Shown here: positions 1-18,539 of the stretch, piece by piece
Position numbering within the stretch: position 1 is the stretch's first letter
How the letters are laid out: each line of letters opens with the position of its first letter
Origin: Cacajao melanocephalus
Taxonomy: Eukaryota; Chordata; Mammalia; Primates; Pitheciidae
Direction: 5' to 3'
DNA length: 64,000 nt
Assembly: GCA_963573385.1 (NCBI GenBank)
Contig: CAUYLG010044332.1
Location: 53,014 to 117,013, forward strand
Notes under the pieces: model-generated
What the model was told of the DNA's origin: nothing
The model's input: the letters and a program-made list of their open reading frames with translations, nothing else
Database searches by the model: none
Made by a program: the position numbers and the translations under genes

Positions 1-49
1 CATAAGCCACCGTGCCGGGCCAACACCCAGCTAATTAAAAACTTTTTTT

Positions 50-359
<310 letters not shown>

Positions 360-369
360 AACTTTTTTT

Positions 370-490
370 CTGTAGAGCCGAAGTCTCACTATGTTGCCCA
401 GACTGGTCTCAAACTCCTGGGCTAAAATTATCCTCCTGTCTTGGCCTCCTAAAGTGCTGACATTACAAACGTGAGCTACCACATCCAGCC
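370..490 (-). mobile_element. Alu monomer/partial, antisense
   Basis: Only one arm is present, from the GTCTCACTATGTTGCCCAG region to GTGAGCTACCACATCCAGCC. Its divergence suggests an old copy. Confidence 0.75.
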
Positions 491-500
491 TGAACCTGCC

Positions 501-942
<442 letters not shown>

Positions 943-948
943 CAACAT

Positions 949-1132
949 ATTTTTTTTTAAGATAAAGTCTCGCTTTGTCACCCAGGCTGGAGTGCAGTGC
1001 TGTGATCCTGGCTCACTGCAACCTCTGCCCGCTGGGTTCAAACAGTTCTGGTCTCGAAGTCTGCCCTCAGGTGATCCGCCTGACTCGGCCTCCCAAAGTG
1101 CTGGGATTACAGGCGTGAGCCACCGTGCCCCT
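949..1132 (-). mobile_element. Alu with internal deletion, antisense
   Basis: Starts as a normal antisense Alu but jumps from GGGTTCAAACAGTTC straight to TCTCGAAGTCTGCC, losing roughly 100 bases. Confidence 0.85.
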
Positions 1133-1258
1133 CTTGTTTAAAGTTTTTTGTGATGACATAAGTCCTGCGGGGGCATCATCCTGGTCCCTGCTTTCCAGTG
1201 CCCTCCTGTATTTCTGTTTGTCTACAGTGTCCTCAGCTGTGGAACGGCTGCTTCATAG

Positions 1259-2200
<942 letters not shown>

Positions 2201-2221
2201 ATTACTATAATGAACAGTGTG

Positions 2222-2455
2222 GGCCAATGTTTACCGAGCATTTATTATGCACCAGGCACTCTGCTAAGTGCTTTTCATTTACTGTCTCCTGCATGCTCAC
2301 ATCCTACCTGGGAGGTCCTATATCACCTCCATTTGACAGATGAGGAGACTGTGCCTCAGGAAGGTGAAGTCATTCATCTGTTCCAGGTCACTCAGCTGGT
2401 ACATGGTACAGATGGGATTTCTCAGCCAGACCTCCTAACCTGTACATCCTATTAT
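2222..2455 (-). mobile_element. MIR SINE, antisense
   Basis: Successive matches to antisense MIR: GAGCATTTATTATGCACCAG, then TTTGACAGATGAGGAGACTG, then GGTCACTCAGCTGGTACATG. Ancient and diverged. Confidence 0.8.
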
Positions 2456-2485
2456 GAGCTGCATTTTCCCTGTTCTAACTACACT

Positions 2486-2635
2486 GCTCGCTTCCCTCCC
2501 TCTTCCCTTCCCTCCCTCTTCCCTTCCCTTCCCTCCCCTTCCCTCTCCCTTTCCTTCCCTTTCCCTTCCCTTCCCTTCCGTCCCCCTTTCCTCCCCTTCC
2601 CTTCCCCTTCCCCTTCCCCTTCCCTTCCTTTCCTT
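2486..2635 (+). repeat. C/T-rich (CCCTT)n-like low-complexity tract
   Basis: About 150 bases of almost pure pyrimidine built from CCCTT/CCTT units. It abuts the T-end of the following antisense Alu and may descend from its poly(A) tail. ORFs across it are low-complexity artefacts. Confidence 0.9.
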
Positions 2636-2875
2636 GATGGAGTTTCAATCTGCTGCCGCCAGGCTAGTGGGCAATGGCGCAATCTCGGCTCACTGCAACT
2701 TCCACCTCCCGGGTTCAGGCAATTCTCCTGCCTCAGCCTCTGGAGTAGCTGGGACTGCTGGTGCCTGACACCACACCTGGCTAATTTTTTTTTTTTATGT
2801 TAGTAGAGACAGAGTTTCACCATATTGGCCAGGATGATCTCGATCTCCTGACCCTGTGATCCGCCCGCTTCGGGC
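2633..2875 (-). mobile_element. Alu, antisense
   Basis: GATGGAGTTTCAATCTGCTG to CCGCCCGCTTCGG; its 5' end is clipped. Confidence 0.87.
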
Positions 2876-2894
2876 CACAATCTTTCCTTATTTA

Positions 2895-3158
2895 TTTTTT
2901 TGAGATGGAGTCTGGCTCTGTCAGATCTTGGCTTACTGCAATCCTCCCGGGGTCAAGTAATTCTCCTGCTTCAGCCTCCCAAGTAGGTGGGACTGCAGGT
3001 GCATGCCACCATACCCGGCTAATTTTTGTACTTTTAGTAGAGACAGGGTTTTACCATATTGGTCAGGCTGGTCTTGAACTCCTGACCTCAAGCAATATGC
3101 CCGTCGCCTCAGCCTCCCAAAGTGCTGGGATTACAGGCTTGAGCTACTGTGCCCATCT
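2895..3158 (-). mobile_element. Alu with small deletions, antisense
   Basis: GAGATGGAGTCTGGCTCTGT is followed immediately by CAGATCTTGGCTTACTGC, showing loss of about 25 bases; ends GAGCTACTGTGCCCA. Confidence 0.87.
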
Positions 3159-3214
3159 TAAATGACACTGCTTTCTGTTGGATTCTAGAGACTAAGTTTG
3201 ATACCTACCATTAT

Positions 3215-3350
3215 TGGGCACCTTTTAACATCTATCTATTCATTTAATTCAAATAGTTACTGAGAACCTACCAGGAACCAAGCTCTGTTCTTGGGACTGG
3301 AGATAGGGAGGTAAACAAAACAGACATCCCAGTGGGAGGAGTAAAAACTA
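3215..3350 (-). repeat. L2/MIR-like relic
   Basis: ACTGAGAACCTACCAGGAAC followed by GGAGGTAAACAAAACAGACA is typical of antisense L2. Confidence 0.5.
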
Positions 3351-3360
3351 AAGAAAATCA

Positions 3361-3789
<429 letters not shown>

Positions 3790-3790
3790 A

Positions 3791-4086
3791 GGCTGGGCGC
3801 AGTTTTTCATGCTTGTAATCTCAGCACTTTGGGAGGCCAAGGTGAATGGATCACCTGAGGTCCAGAGTTCAAGACCAGGAGAAACTCTGTCTCTACTAAA
3901 AATACAAAATTAGCCAGACATGGTGGCACATGCCTGTAATCCCAGCTACTTAGGAGGCTGAGGTAGGAGAATCACTTGAACCCAGGAGGCGGAGTTTGTG
4001 GTGAGCTGAGATCGTGCCATTGCACTCCAGCCTTGGCAACAAGAGCAAAACTCCATCTGAAAAATAAGTAAATAAATAACAAAAAC
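3791..4086 (+). mobile_element. Alu, near full length
   Basis: GGCTGGGCGCAGTTTTTCAT to an AAATAAGTAAATAAATAAC-type tail. Confidence 0.9.
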
Positions 4087-4087
4087 T

Positions 4088-4242
4088 GGCTGGGTGTAGT
4101 GGTGCATGCCTGTAGTCCCACGTAATTGGGAGACTGAGGCGGGAGGATCATTTGAGCCCAGGAATTGGAGGTTGCATTGAGCTGTGATTGTGCCACTGCC
4201 CTCCAGCACCCTGGGTGACAGAGACAGACCCTGTCTCCACAT
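4088..4242 (+). mobile_element. Alu right arm/monomer
   Basis: One arm, GGCTGGGTGTAGTGGTGCAT to GACCCTGTCTCCACAT, directly abutting a MADE1 MITE. Confidence 0.8.
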
Positions 4243-4243
4243 A

Positions 4244-4309
4244 TTAGGTTGGCACAGAAGTAGTTGCAGTTTTTGCCACTGAAAGTAATGCCATTGAAAG
4301 TAATGGCAA
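4244..4309 (+). mobile_element. MADE1 mariner MITE, left part
   Basis: TTAGGTTGGCACAGAAGTAG and GTTTTTGCCACTGAAAG match the terminal repeat and palindromic centre of MADE1, the Hsmar1-derived MITE. It is interrupted by the next Alu and resumes at 4621. MADE1 has no coding capacity. Confidence 0.88.
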
Positions 4310-4692
<383 letters not shown>

Positions 4693-4742
4693 TCAGTGGT
4701 GATTAGTGGTAGAGTGAAAAGGAAAACAGAAAAGTTAACAAG

Positions 4743-5027
4743 GGTCTGGGTGCGGGGGCTCACGCCTGTAATTCCAGCACTTTGGGAGGCCCAGGTGGGC
4801 GGATCACTTGAGGCCAGTAGTTTGAGACCAGCCTGGCCAACATGATAAAATCCCACTTCTACTAAAAATGCAAAAAAAAAAAAAAATTAGCCAGGCATGG
4901 TGGCGCGTGTCTGTGGTCCCATCCTCTCAGGAGGCTGAGGTGGAAGGATCCTTCGAACCCCGGAGCAGAGGTGGCAGTGAGCCGAGATCATGCCATTGCA
5001 TTCCAGCGCCCCCCCTCAAAAAAAGAA
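4743..5027 (+). mobile_element. Alu, diverged
   Basis: GGTCTGGGTGCGGGGGCTCA to CCAGCGCCCCCCCTCAAAAA; the last part of the right arm is altered. Confidence 0.85.
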
Positions 5028-5888
5028 AAAGGAACAAGGAACATAAGATGATAAGTGTGGTCTCCAAGTCTTGTTTCATCTTCCTATGTCCATTATTTTT
5101 TCTGCTGTGTAAGTGAGGAGGAGGTTCAGAGAGGTGGAGTAACTTTCCCAGGGACTCACAGTGCGTAGGCTGAGGCGTCAGCATCCTGGAGGGACCCATC
5201 CTGCAATCTCTCTTGGCTGTTTTTCTACCCAGTGCCTAGGATGGAGGTCGATCCTAGGATGGAGGTGATCAGAGGCCCTTGTGATGCATCCATGAGGTGT
5301 TCAGGGCAGATGCTGAGGAATCACTATGGGAAAAGCAGGTGCAGAGCCTGGAGTGGAGGCTCAGGCTGATGAATCAATTCCAGAGATCAGGAGCAGAAGG
5401 CAAAGGCTTCCTAGGATTTTCTGAGACTGTTGATGGCTCCCAGGCCCACCAGTCCTGGCTCTACTCCCATGGTGGGTTCTGCTTCCTGCCCCCTTCAGCT
5501 GTCTTGTCTCCAGCCCCTACGCCTTCAGGCAGGGAGACCCAATGAGGCACGTTGCCTAGTAATTAGCCGCAGCCTGGCACCAAGGAAGCGACTGTCACGT
5601 GCAAACAGAGGCCCCCCTCTCCTCCACCCGGCCTCAGGAGCTTGAGGTGCCTCCCAGACTGCTGGGTCATGCCAGTGGAGGATGCAGGGGAAATGTATTT
5701 AGGCCTCAGCTGCGGGCCATGAAGGCTGGTCCCCATGACTCAGTTTCTGTGCAGCAGATGTCATGAACAAGGGTGGCAGTGTGGAACAGAGTGGGTGAGA
5801 GTCTGGGCTTTGGAGCCAGAAAGGTGTTCCCTGCCTCCCCCAGGCACACCAACATATTTCTTATACCTCTAAGAACCTTGGTATCTTC
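5028..5888 (+). other. Intergenic unique DNA with a MIR relic
   Basis: A diverged antisense MIR-like piece lies near 5105-5180 (GAGGTGGAGTAACTTTCCCA). An 18 bp-period tandem pair, CCTAGGATGGAGGT, occurs at 5235 and 5253. Otherwise I see nothing. Confidence 0.5.
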
Positions 5889-6196
<308 letters not shown>

Positions 6197-6300
6197 GGTA
6201 CTATCTTCTTCAAAGAGGTACGCTTTAAGGATTAGTTGGTCAAGCTGAAAATATAGTTTTGGAGGGTGAGGAATTCATTCATTCAACAAACATTTGTTGA

Positions 6301-6602
<302 letters not shown>

Positions 6603-6687
6603 TGTTGAGTATGTTTTAAGGGTCCTAGGACCTGAAAATAAACAGTGAAGAAGAAAGACAAGGTTGGTCTCCTCAGAGACTATTCCT

Positions 6688-6980
6688 TTTTATTTTTTTT
6701 TTGTGAGACGGAGTTTTGCCCGGTCACCAGGCTGGAGTGCAGTGGCATGATCTCGGCTCACTGTAACCTCCACCTTCCGGTTCAAGAAATTCTCCTGCCT
6801 CAGCCTCCCAAGTAGCTGGGACTACAGGTGTGTGCCACCACGCCCCGTTAATTTTTGTATTTTTAGTAGAGACTGGGTTTCACTATGTTGGCCAGGCTGG
6901 TCTCAAACTCCTGACCTCGTGATCCACCCGCCTTGGCCTCCCAGAGTTCTGGGATTACAGGCGTGAGCCACGATGCCGGG
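6688..6980 (-). mobile_element. Alu, antisense
   Basis: T-rich start TTTTATTTTTTTTTTGTGAG, ending GAGCCACGATGCCGGGC; follows copy A. Confidence 0.92.
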
Positions 6981-7276
6981 CTTTTTTCTTTTTTGAGATG
7001 GAGTCTCACTCTGTCACCCAGGCTGGAGTGCAGTGGTGTGATCTCGGCTCACTTCAACATCCACCTCCTGGGTTCAAGTGATTCTCCTGCCTCAGCCTCC
7101 TGAGTAGTTGGGATTATAGGCACCTGACACCACACCTGGCTAATTTTCATATTTTTAGTAGAGACAGGGTTTCATCCTGTTGGTCAGGCTGGTCTCAAGC
7201 TCCTGACCTCAGGCAATTCTCCCGGCTCAGCCTCCCAAAGTGAAGGGATTACAGGCGTGAACCACTGTGACTGGCT
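6981..7276 (-). mobile_element. Alu, antisense (left border of copy B)
   Basis: Ends CCACTGTGACTGGC directly against GGTATCTTCTTCAAA of copy B, the same relation that the 5889 Alu has to copy A. Confidence 0.92.
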
Positions 7277-7461
7277 GGTATCTTCTTCAAACAGGTTCAC
7301 TTTAAGGATTAGTTGATCAAGCTGAAAATATACATAGTTTTGGAGGCTGAGGAATTCATTTGTTCAACAAACATTTGTTGGGTATGTTTTAGGAGCTGGT
7401 TCCTAGGACCTGAAAATAAACAGAGAAGACAGACAAGGCTGGTCCCCTCAGAGAATTTTCC

Positions 7462-7580
7462 TTTTTTTTTTTTTTTTTAAATAGAGACAGGGCCTAGCTA
7501 TGTTGTCCAGGCTGGTACAAATTTCTGGGCTCTGAAGAGATCCTCCTGCCTTGGCCTCCCACAGTGCTGGGATTACAGGG
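7462..7580 (-). mobile_element. Alu, partial, antisense
   Basis: T-run, TAGAGACAGGGCCTAGC, ending GTGCTGGGATTACAGGG. Confidence 0.8.
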
Positions 7581-7869
7581 TAACCTTTCCTTTTATTAAG
7601 TGAGTGGTGTTAGACCGTGGACACCTGAGTATTTTATTATCGTTGTGAGAGGTGTTCTGAATGAGAAAGAGTTTTGCATGAGAGTAGAGGTGAACTCACC
7701 TGCTCTCAGTTTGTAAGGGAGCCAGCTCAGAATTTTGTCTATTCAGGCTGGGGATAAGAGCCGACATCTTCATTACAGAGCATCTCAGCCTCACTAGGGG
7801 GAACATCCTACTCTCTGCCATAAATAAGTGCCGAGGGAGAAAGAGGAGGGTTTCCTATCAAGGCTTCTG

Positions 7870-8006
7870 TGTTTTGTTTTTGTTTTGTAGAGATGGGGTT
7901 TCACTATGTTGCCCAGATTGGACTCTAACTCCTGGGCTCAAGAAATCCGCCCACCTTGACCTCCCAAAATGTTGAAATTATAGGTATGAGCCACAGTGCC
8001 TGCCTA
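7870..8006 (-). mobile_element. Alu, partial, antisense
   Basis: TGTAGAGATGGGGTTTCAC to GAGCCACAGTGCCTGCC, one arm only. Confidence 0.8.
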
Positions 8007-8233
8007 AGGTTGCTCTGTGTGTGAATCAAAGAGGCACTCGATAAATAGTTGTGGGATTAATGAATGTCATTTCAAGGAGGGTTAGAAGCCACAGATGCCA
8101 TCTGTAAAGGGTGTTAGAATTTGGTTATCCAGGAAAAGAGAAATTTTCAGCAGTTATTCTGAGATTTCCAGAGGGTGAGTAGTTTTGGGACTTGGGGAGG
8201 AGGAATTGGGGTTCTGGGTTTCAATGCAACAAG

Positions 8234-8541
<308 letters not shown>

Positions 8542-8554
8542 TAACTCTCATGCA

Positions 8555-8640
8555 ACCCCATTTTACAGATGAGAAAACTGAGACTCAAGTTGGGGCACTT
8601 TGTCTAAGGTCATGCAGCTGCCTACATTTAGGAATTTCGG
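8555..8640 (-). mobile_element. MIR fragment, antisense
   Basis: CCATTTTACAGATGAGAAAA and TAAGGTCATGCAGCTGCC match the antisense MIR core. Confidence 0.65.
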
Positions 8641-9550
8641 ATGTTCATTTATGTAAACACGTCTGCTTTAGCAGTGCCTCTTCCATGAGGTAATGCATGT
8701 AAAAGCTTTTTTGTAGTAGAGCCATATAAACACGAAGCATTGTTATTCATTTGCTGGACTCCAGTTCAGCCTAGGGAGTCCAGGAAGGCGGGGGGCAGTA
8801 ATTAAAGTCTAAAGGCCCAATGGCCTCTCAAAATTCCCTGTCTCTTCTGTTCCCTCTCCGAGGCACCTCCAGATTTTATCTTCTACCAAATAGAGTTTGT
8901 TTCTCAGAAGTTGCAGGATGTGGGCGGTTAGAAAAAAGTCAGCAGTATCAACAACTACAAAACCCCCAGCAGCAGCCTAAACACAAAAGAGCTTGAATTT
9001 TGAACAAAGGGCAGGGTGAGACCTGAAAGTAAACGCTGACACATCCTCTCCCCAGCTGTGAACTGGGGGTCTGAGGGCTGCAGCAAAGGTCATCTGTCTC
9101 TACATCTTTAGGCAGGAAATGCAATTCAATCCTCCTAGTGACTGATCACTTTGCAAGATTAATGGAATCATCTCCAACACTGGTCTCTGTTCCAACAGCA
9201 CAAAAAGTGAATCAACCTCTCCTACTCAGCAAGGTCAGCGGATTCCCAGTTTTAAAAGCTCAAAACTTTTCTCCAGGAAATCTGTCCCTCTCTTCCTTTG
9301 TGGGGCAAAATTCTGCTTTCTGGGCTAAGACTGAAAGGTGGGATTGGAAAGTCCGAGGACTTTTCTAGGCTTTTCATCTGTTGCTACTTCAACCTTCAAA
9401 TCAAATAAATGCAAAAGGCCTGGTTTTCCCTGAAAGGGTTAACTGCCAGCCCACAGAGCCCTCCCCAGGGATCGTCAACCAATGACAATTGAGCATGATG
9501 CAGTAATGCTTGGATTTTTGTGTCCATTGGTTAGTGCCATCGATCCAAAG
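8641..9550 (+). other. Intergenic unique DNA
   Basis: About 900 bases without a transposable element that I recognise; no convincing gene signal. Confidence 0.6.
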
Positions 9551-9554
9551 AGAC

Positions 9555-10379
<825 letters not shown>

Positions 10380-10449
10380 CTAAAGTTTTCCCCAAATGGT
10401 CAAGGCCTGACAGTCTATATGTAGACATTTTGGTCTTCCTTAGTCCTTT

Positions 10450-10731
<282 letters not shown>

Positions 10732-10926
10732 TTCCTTAGTCCTTTTACTCAATCCACAAAAGACTGAGGAGTAAAAAGACAAGGTCTTTGGGGACCCCAG
10801 TCATTTTAACAGAAATAGTATGGTCTGTTGTCCTCCCAGATTAAAACAAATAAGAATGTTTGTTTCAAACTGCAAAGGTCATACAAATATGGCGAATCTC
10901 AATCATTTGGCAACACGGGATGCTAG

Positions 10927-11240
<314 letters not shown>

Positions 11241-11404
11241 TTATTTATTTTATATACCTTTCATTATGTTTGAAATATTTAATAAATTTAAAAGGTCACA
11301 ATGGTTGTTAAAGATGCAGGTAATATATAAATATAACCCTCTTAAAATTTTCTTTCCTCCTGAGAAGGGATCAAAGATAATAGTTTGCCATGTCATTCCA
11401 AGCT

Positions 11405-12006
<602 letters not shown>

Positions 12007-12045
12007 TGGTGTGTATATTTCTGTGATACAATAATACAAGAAAAT

Positions 12046-12633
<588 letters not shown>

Positions 12634-12731
12634 GGTGGAATATTTTATAAATACAATAGAATTTGAAAAATATTTAACTATGCTTAAAAACAGTTTCCGA
12701 TGCCCAACAGGTAGATTAAGAGAGTCACTAG

Positions 12732-13232
<501 letters not shown>

Positions 13233-13259
13233 TCAGTCCCGAGTTTTGAGAATATTCCT

Positions 13260-15060
<1,801 letters not shown>

Positions 15061-15146
15061 ATGGAATACCATCTAAAAGTTAGGGAACCAATTAAATCAT
15101 TCTTGCACCATTTATCTGCCCAATGAAATGCTATGAAATCATTAAA

Positions 15147-15370
15147 TCCCTTGAGCTTAGGAGTTGGAGACCAGCCTGGGCAACATGGCAAAACCCTGTC
15201 CCTACCAAAAATATAAAAATTAGCTGGGCCAGTGGTGCACTTCTGTAGACTCAGCTCAGCTACTTGGGAGGCTAAGGTGGGAGCACTGGTTGAGCCCAGG
15301 TGGAGGCTGCAGTGAGCTGAGATTGTGTCACTGCATTCCAGCCTGGGCAACAGAGCAAAACCCTGTTTCT
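15147..15370 (+). mobile_element. Alu, 5'-truncated
   Basis: Starts at CTTGAGCTTAGGAGTTGGAG, ends AGCAAAACCCTGTTTC. Confidence 0.82.
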
Positions 15371-15371
15371 T

Positions 15372-15671
15372 TCTTTTTTTTTTTTTTGAGATGAAGTCTC
15401 GCTCTGTCGCCCAGCTTGGAGTGCAATGGCGAGATGTCCGATCGCTGCAACCTCCGCCTCCTAGATTCAAGCAATTCTCCTGCCTCAGCCTCCCCGAGTA
15501 GCTGGGATTACAGGCATGCATTACCAAGCCCAGCTAATTTTTTGTATTTTTAGTAAAGACAGGGTTTCACCATGATGGCCAAGCTAGTTTCAAACTCCTG
15601 ACCTCAAGTGACCCGCCCGCCTTGGCCTCCCAGAGTGCTAGGATTACAGGTGTGAGCCACTGTGCCCCGTC
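15372..15671 (-). mobile_element. Alu, antisense
   Basis: T-run, GAGATGAAGTCTCGCTCTG, ending GAGCCACTGTGCCCCGTC. It forms an inverted pair with the preceding + copy. Confidence 0.92.
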
Positions 15672-16271
15672 ATCGTCATCGCAAGACCCTGTTTCAAAAA
15701 AAAATTCAGGAGTTATGATAATCGTATATGAATAGGAAAACTATGAATAAGAGAACTTCAATTTCTTAACAGGATTCTGGTTTCTGAGAGCTCCATCCAG
15801 GGTCTGCCTTTCCTTGAGAGGCAGGTCCCTCATCCTACCCAGCCCCAGGTATGTCCCAATGGGAGCTGCATCTTCTTTTTTGTATCCTCTCTGTCTTTGG
15901 ACACAGAGTTGCTCAATCAACCTTTGATGAATGAAGAATGGATGGGGGTACCTCAGGCAGGATTTGACTGGGCCTTTTGTAAGATCGAGCAGGAGGGTCC
16001 AGGAAATTACTATTATTAGGTTTCCAATACAACTGGCCTGGTGTTTTCCTGCGAGAGAAAGTACATCTCTGGGATAAGCACCTTCACCTTCTCTCTTCCC
16101 TCACCTAACTCTCCACTTCTCTGGGACAATTAGCCAACACTGGGAGCTCCAGGGTCTCGGCCCTTCCCCCTTTGGTCCAAAATAACTTCCTCCCCCACTT
16201 TGAGCAAATGCTTGGAATTCCTTCAGCTGGAGGACAAAGCCTTTCATCTGCCAATTACTGATAAAGAGAAA

Positions 16272-16309
16272 ATGCAAATATGAGCGGGGGGTGGGGGGTG
16301 GGGGGGGGA
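16272..16309 (+). promoter_or_regulatory. Octamer ATGCAAAT next to a G-quadruplex-prone run
   Basis: A perfect POU/OCT octamer (ATGCAAAT, 16272-16279) is followed within 10 bases by four or more G runs of at least 6 (16286-16309). The pair lies in a repeat-poor stretch 2.1 kb upstream of exon 1a. It could belong to a distal enhancer; this is motif-level evidence only. Confidence 0.25.
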
Positions 16310-16814
16310 AGGTGATTCATCAAGGGCCCAACATTTATTGAGTGGCCACTTAGGACCCGGTGGCAGGGCAGGCATTCTCGGGGAGGCCAAGGGGAACAAA
16401 CCCCCGGCTGGCCCATTCTTCTGTCGAGTTTGCGGTTTCCTCGAGATTTGTAAAGGGAGGGGATTAAATTAAGTGACTACCCAGCCCCTTCCCACTCTGA
16501 CAAGCCAGGAACTCCTAATGAGGTGATATATGGACTTAACTGTTTTTACACTAAGGTGGTTACCATTGGACCTTTTCCTGACGCCAGCTTTTGGGGACCA
16601 CCATAAGGCCACTTGGAGAGAAAAACGGGCCTCAGGGAGAAAAATTAATTCGATCAAGCATTCTATTTTTTTTTTTTTTTGCTTTATTTCACTTAATTCA
16701 CTTTGCATCACTCTCCAAGCTCATGTACTCTGCTTTGAACATGTTTATTTCATTATGGGGCAGTAGTGAGGCTGGTAAGTTACTAAAAAAAAAAAAAAAG
16801 CATGTGATGGCCAA

Positions 16815-16990
16815 GCCAGGCTCCAGTGTGAGCTCTGGCAGCGGCACATACGAGCTATGTGATCCTGGGTGAGTGGCTTTGCTTTTTTTAGTCCTAATTT
16901 CCTCCTTTGCAAAATCGGAACGAACAAGACTATCTCTTAAAGGGTTCTTGTGAGAAAGACAGGAGCAAATAAAATGGTCCACGAGCTGAA
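16815..16990 (+). mobile_element. MIR SINE
   Basis: CTCTGGCAGCGGCACATACG, AGCTATGTGATCCTGGGTGA and TTTCCTCCTTTGCAAAATCG follow the sense MIR order. Confidence 0.75.
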
Positions 16991-17199
16991 GGCAGAACCC
17001 GTAGCAGTCAAACTAAGGGTTACTGATTGGACGCCGCAGAGCCAATGTGGGCGATTTCAGTTTGGAAACAAATTTTGATGTTTCCCAGCCTCATCCTTGC
17101 TTAAAAGATTTTTATAGCTAGTGAACATGAATGAAAACAAACTTCAAAGAGTAGCCTTTGGGGGTAGGTGAGAAAGACTACAGAAAGATAGGACTGGAA

Positions 17200-17271
17200 A
17201 CTTCTAAGGTGAGTGAGGGGGAAACTCTTAGGTGAACTTCTAAGGTGAGTGAGGGGGAAGCTCTCTTAGGT
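17200..17271 (+). repeat. 36 bp tandem duplication
   Basis: Two adjacent copies beginning ACTTCTAAGGTGAGTGAGGG at 17200 and 17236. Each contains AAGGTGAGT, a consensus 5' splice-site sequence. Confidence 0.9.
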
Positions 17272-17400
17272 TGACCAATACGATGCTGATAGTGACATCC
17301 TATGTCAGGTGGGGAAGTCCCTTCCCTCCCACATGTCTGTCTGATAGCTTGGGGACCGTATGGGGGAAGAGCAATCAATCATTCAGAGTCATAATTTCTC

Positions 17401-17542
17401 TCTCTCTCTCTTTTTTTTTTTTTTTAAAGATGGGGTTTCACCAAGATGGCTGGGCTGGTCTTGAACTCCTGACCTCAGGTGGTCCACCCACCTTGGCCTC
17501 CCAGAGTGCTAGGATTACAGGCATGAGCCACCGTGCCCGGCC
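17401..17542 (-). mobile_element. Alu, partial, antisense, with target-site duplication
   Basis: Flanked by CAGAGTCATAATTTCTCT at about 17383 and 17541. It carries a (TC)n plus T tail and only one arm, so it inserted already truncated. This is the last Alu before the gene's quiet zone. Confidence 0.92.
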
Positions 17543-17559
17543 AGAGTCATAATTTCTCT

Positions 17560-17620
17560 GAGCCTCAGTTGCCCCATCTGCAAAATGACCTGCTCCAACT
17601 ATCCCACAGTGTTAATGGCA
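17560..17620 (+). mobile_element. MIR fragment
   Basis: TTCTCTGAGCCTCAGTTGCC and CCATCTGCAAAATGACCTG match MIR. Confidence 0.6.
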
Positions 17621-17624
17621 GAAA

Positions 17625-18368
17625 TAAAATGTCAGGCTCAAAGCCTGCTCCCTACAATGTCCCTTTATACTCGCCCTCTTGCCATGTCATTTTATCAGCA
17701 TCTGTTACCCCCAAGAGCAGGCCTAGCAGGGCACCGCAGTTGGGGCTGGAGGAATGTTTAGGGCCAGATTTCTCAAGCCTAGTCGACCTGACTGTTGGTC
17801 ATGATGGGAGCACATCCCAGGACCAGTGCTGGGGTCGTCACAAACACTGGTAAGTGGACAGGGACCTAATGACACCCCTGTATGTACGGAGGATGCCGAT
17901 ACCTCTGCTAAGAAGCCCTGTATGATTCATCAAGGGGCACCAGAGTCCCCCTCACCCCTCCCAGAGCCCCATGCACCTTTCCACCGACTCTTCGATAAAC
18001 CTCCAGCAAGGGCTTACCCTTCGCTCCTGTGCGGGCTGCGTTAGGAGGCGCCAGATCCGATTCTTTCCGTCTTTCGCTCCTGAGCATCTATCTGCTCCCC
18101 TCGCCGAGCGCAAGAGCCTTTAAAAAACGTCCAACTTCTGTTTCAAGGCTGGTCGCCTCGTAAAGGACTCCACAGAGGCGGGCAGAATGAATGAATGAAA
18201 GGCCACGTCTTCCGGTCAGCTGCGGTCTGCAAAGGCTCTGGTCTGGCTGTATTTCCTGTACGTGTGTGTGTCCATATCTTTGAGTGCCGGGAGTTTAAAA
18301 GTTAGGCAATCCTTAGAGGTGTGGAGCTGAGCTAATTTCCTTCTGAGCCCCCCAAATGCCTCCTCCAT
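17625..18368 (+). other. Unique DNA immediately upstream of exon 1a
   Basis: No transposable element seen. Moderately CpG-containing from about 18000. Probably includes the 5' UTR and proximal promoter of the exon 1a transcript; no start site can be fixed. A TTTAAAAG lies near 18294. Confidence 0.5.
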
Positions 18369-18495
18369 ATGGCAGGTCCGCAAATGGGGGGGATCTGCAG
18401 AGGATCACCCCCAACAAAAAAGACATGCAGCAGCAAAACAAAAAAAGAAAAAAATTATATATACAAACTGCTTTGAATTTGAGTCGGCCACACAG
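18369..18495 (+). CDS. KDM2B: KDM2B alternative first coding exon 1a, frame broken in this copy
   Basis: This matches the exon that starts the long KDM2B isoform, whose protein I recall as beginning [14 protein letters not shown] and ending FEFESATQ before exon 2. The ATG at 18369 gives MAGPQM, and the last codons before the donor (CACACAG then GTAATG) give CFEFESATQ. These two ends are in different frames. The G run after the second ATG (18384) is one base too long, making the exon 127 nt where 42 codons would need 126. Read from 18369, translation drifts and stops in TTTGA near the exon end. In the downstream frame I also see replacements against the remembered protein (HPQQKRH for HPPRKRH, AAAK for [13 protein letters not shown] for KKKTVIYTK). 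No other ATG lies in the downstream frame. The exon may be decaying in this genome, or the base may be an assembly error. Confidence 0.65.
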
Positions 18496-18539
18496 GTAAT
18501 GTTGGGGGAGGGGTGGATGAAATAAGAGGAAGAGGGGTA

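Larger units (their letters stand above)
15672..17400 (+). other. Upstream unique region with a MIR copy
   Basis: 1.7 kb nearly free of repeats. It holds an octamer and G-run (16272-16309), an A-run at 16784-16799, a MIR at 16815-16990, and a 36 bp tandem pair at 17200-17271. Candidate distal regulatory DNA, by position only. Confidence 0.5.

Noticed and set aside
2210..2803. A 197-codon open frame
   Set aside because: It strings together an antisense MIR, a pyrimidine tract and an Alu; no coding signal.
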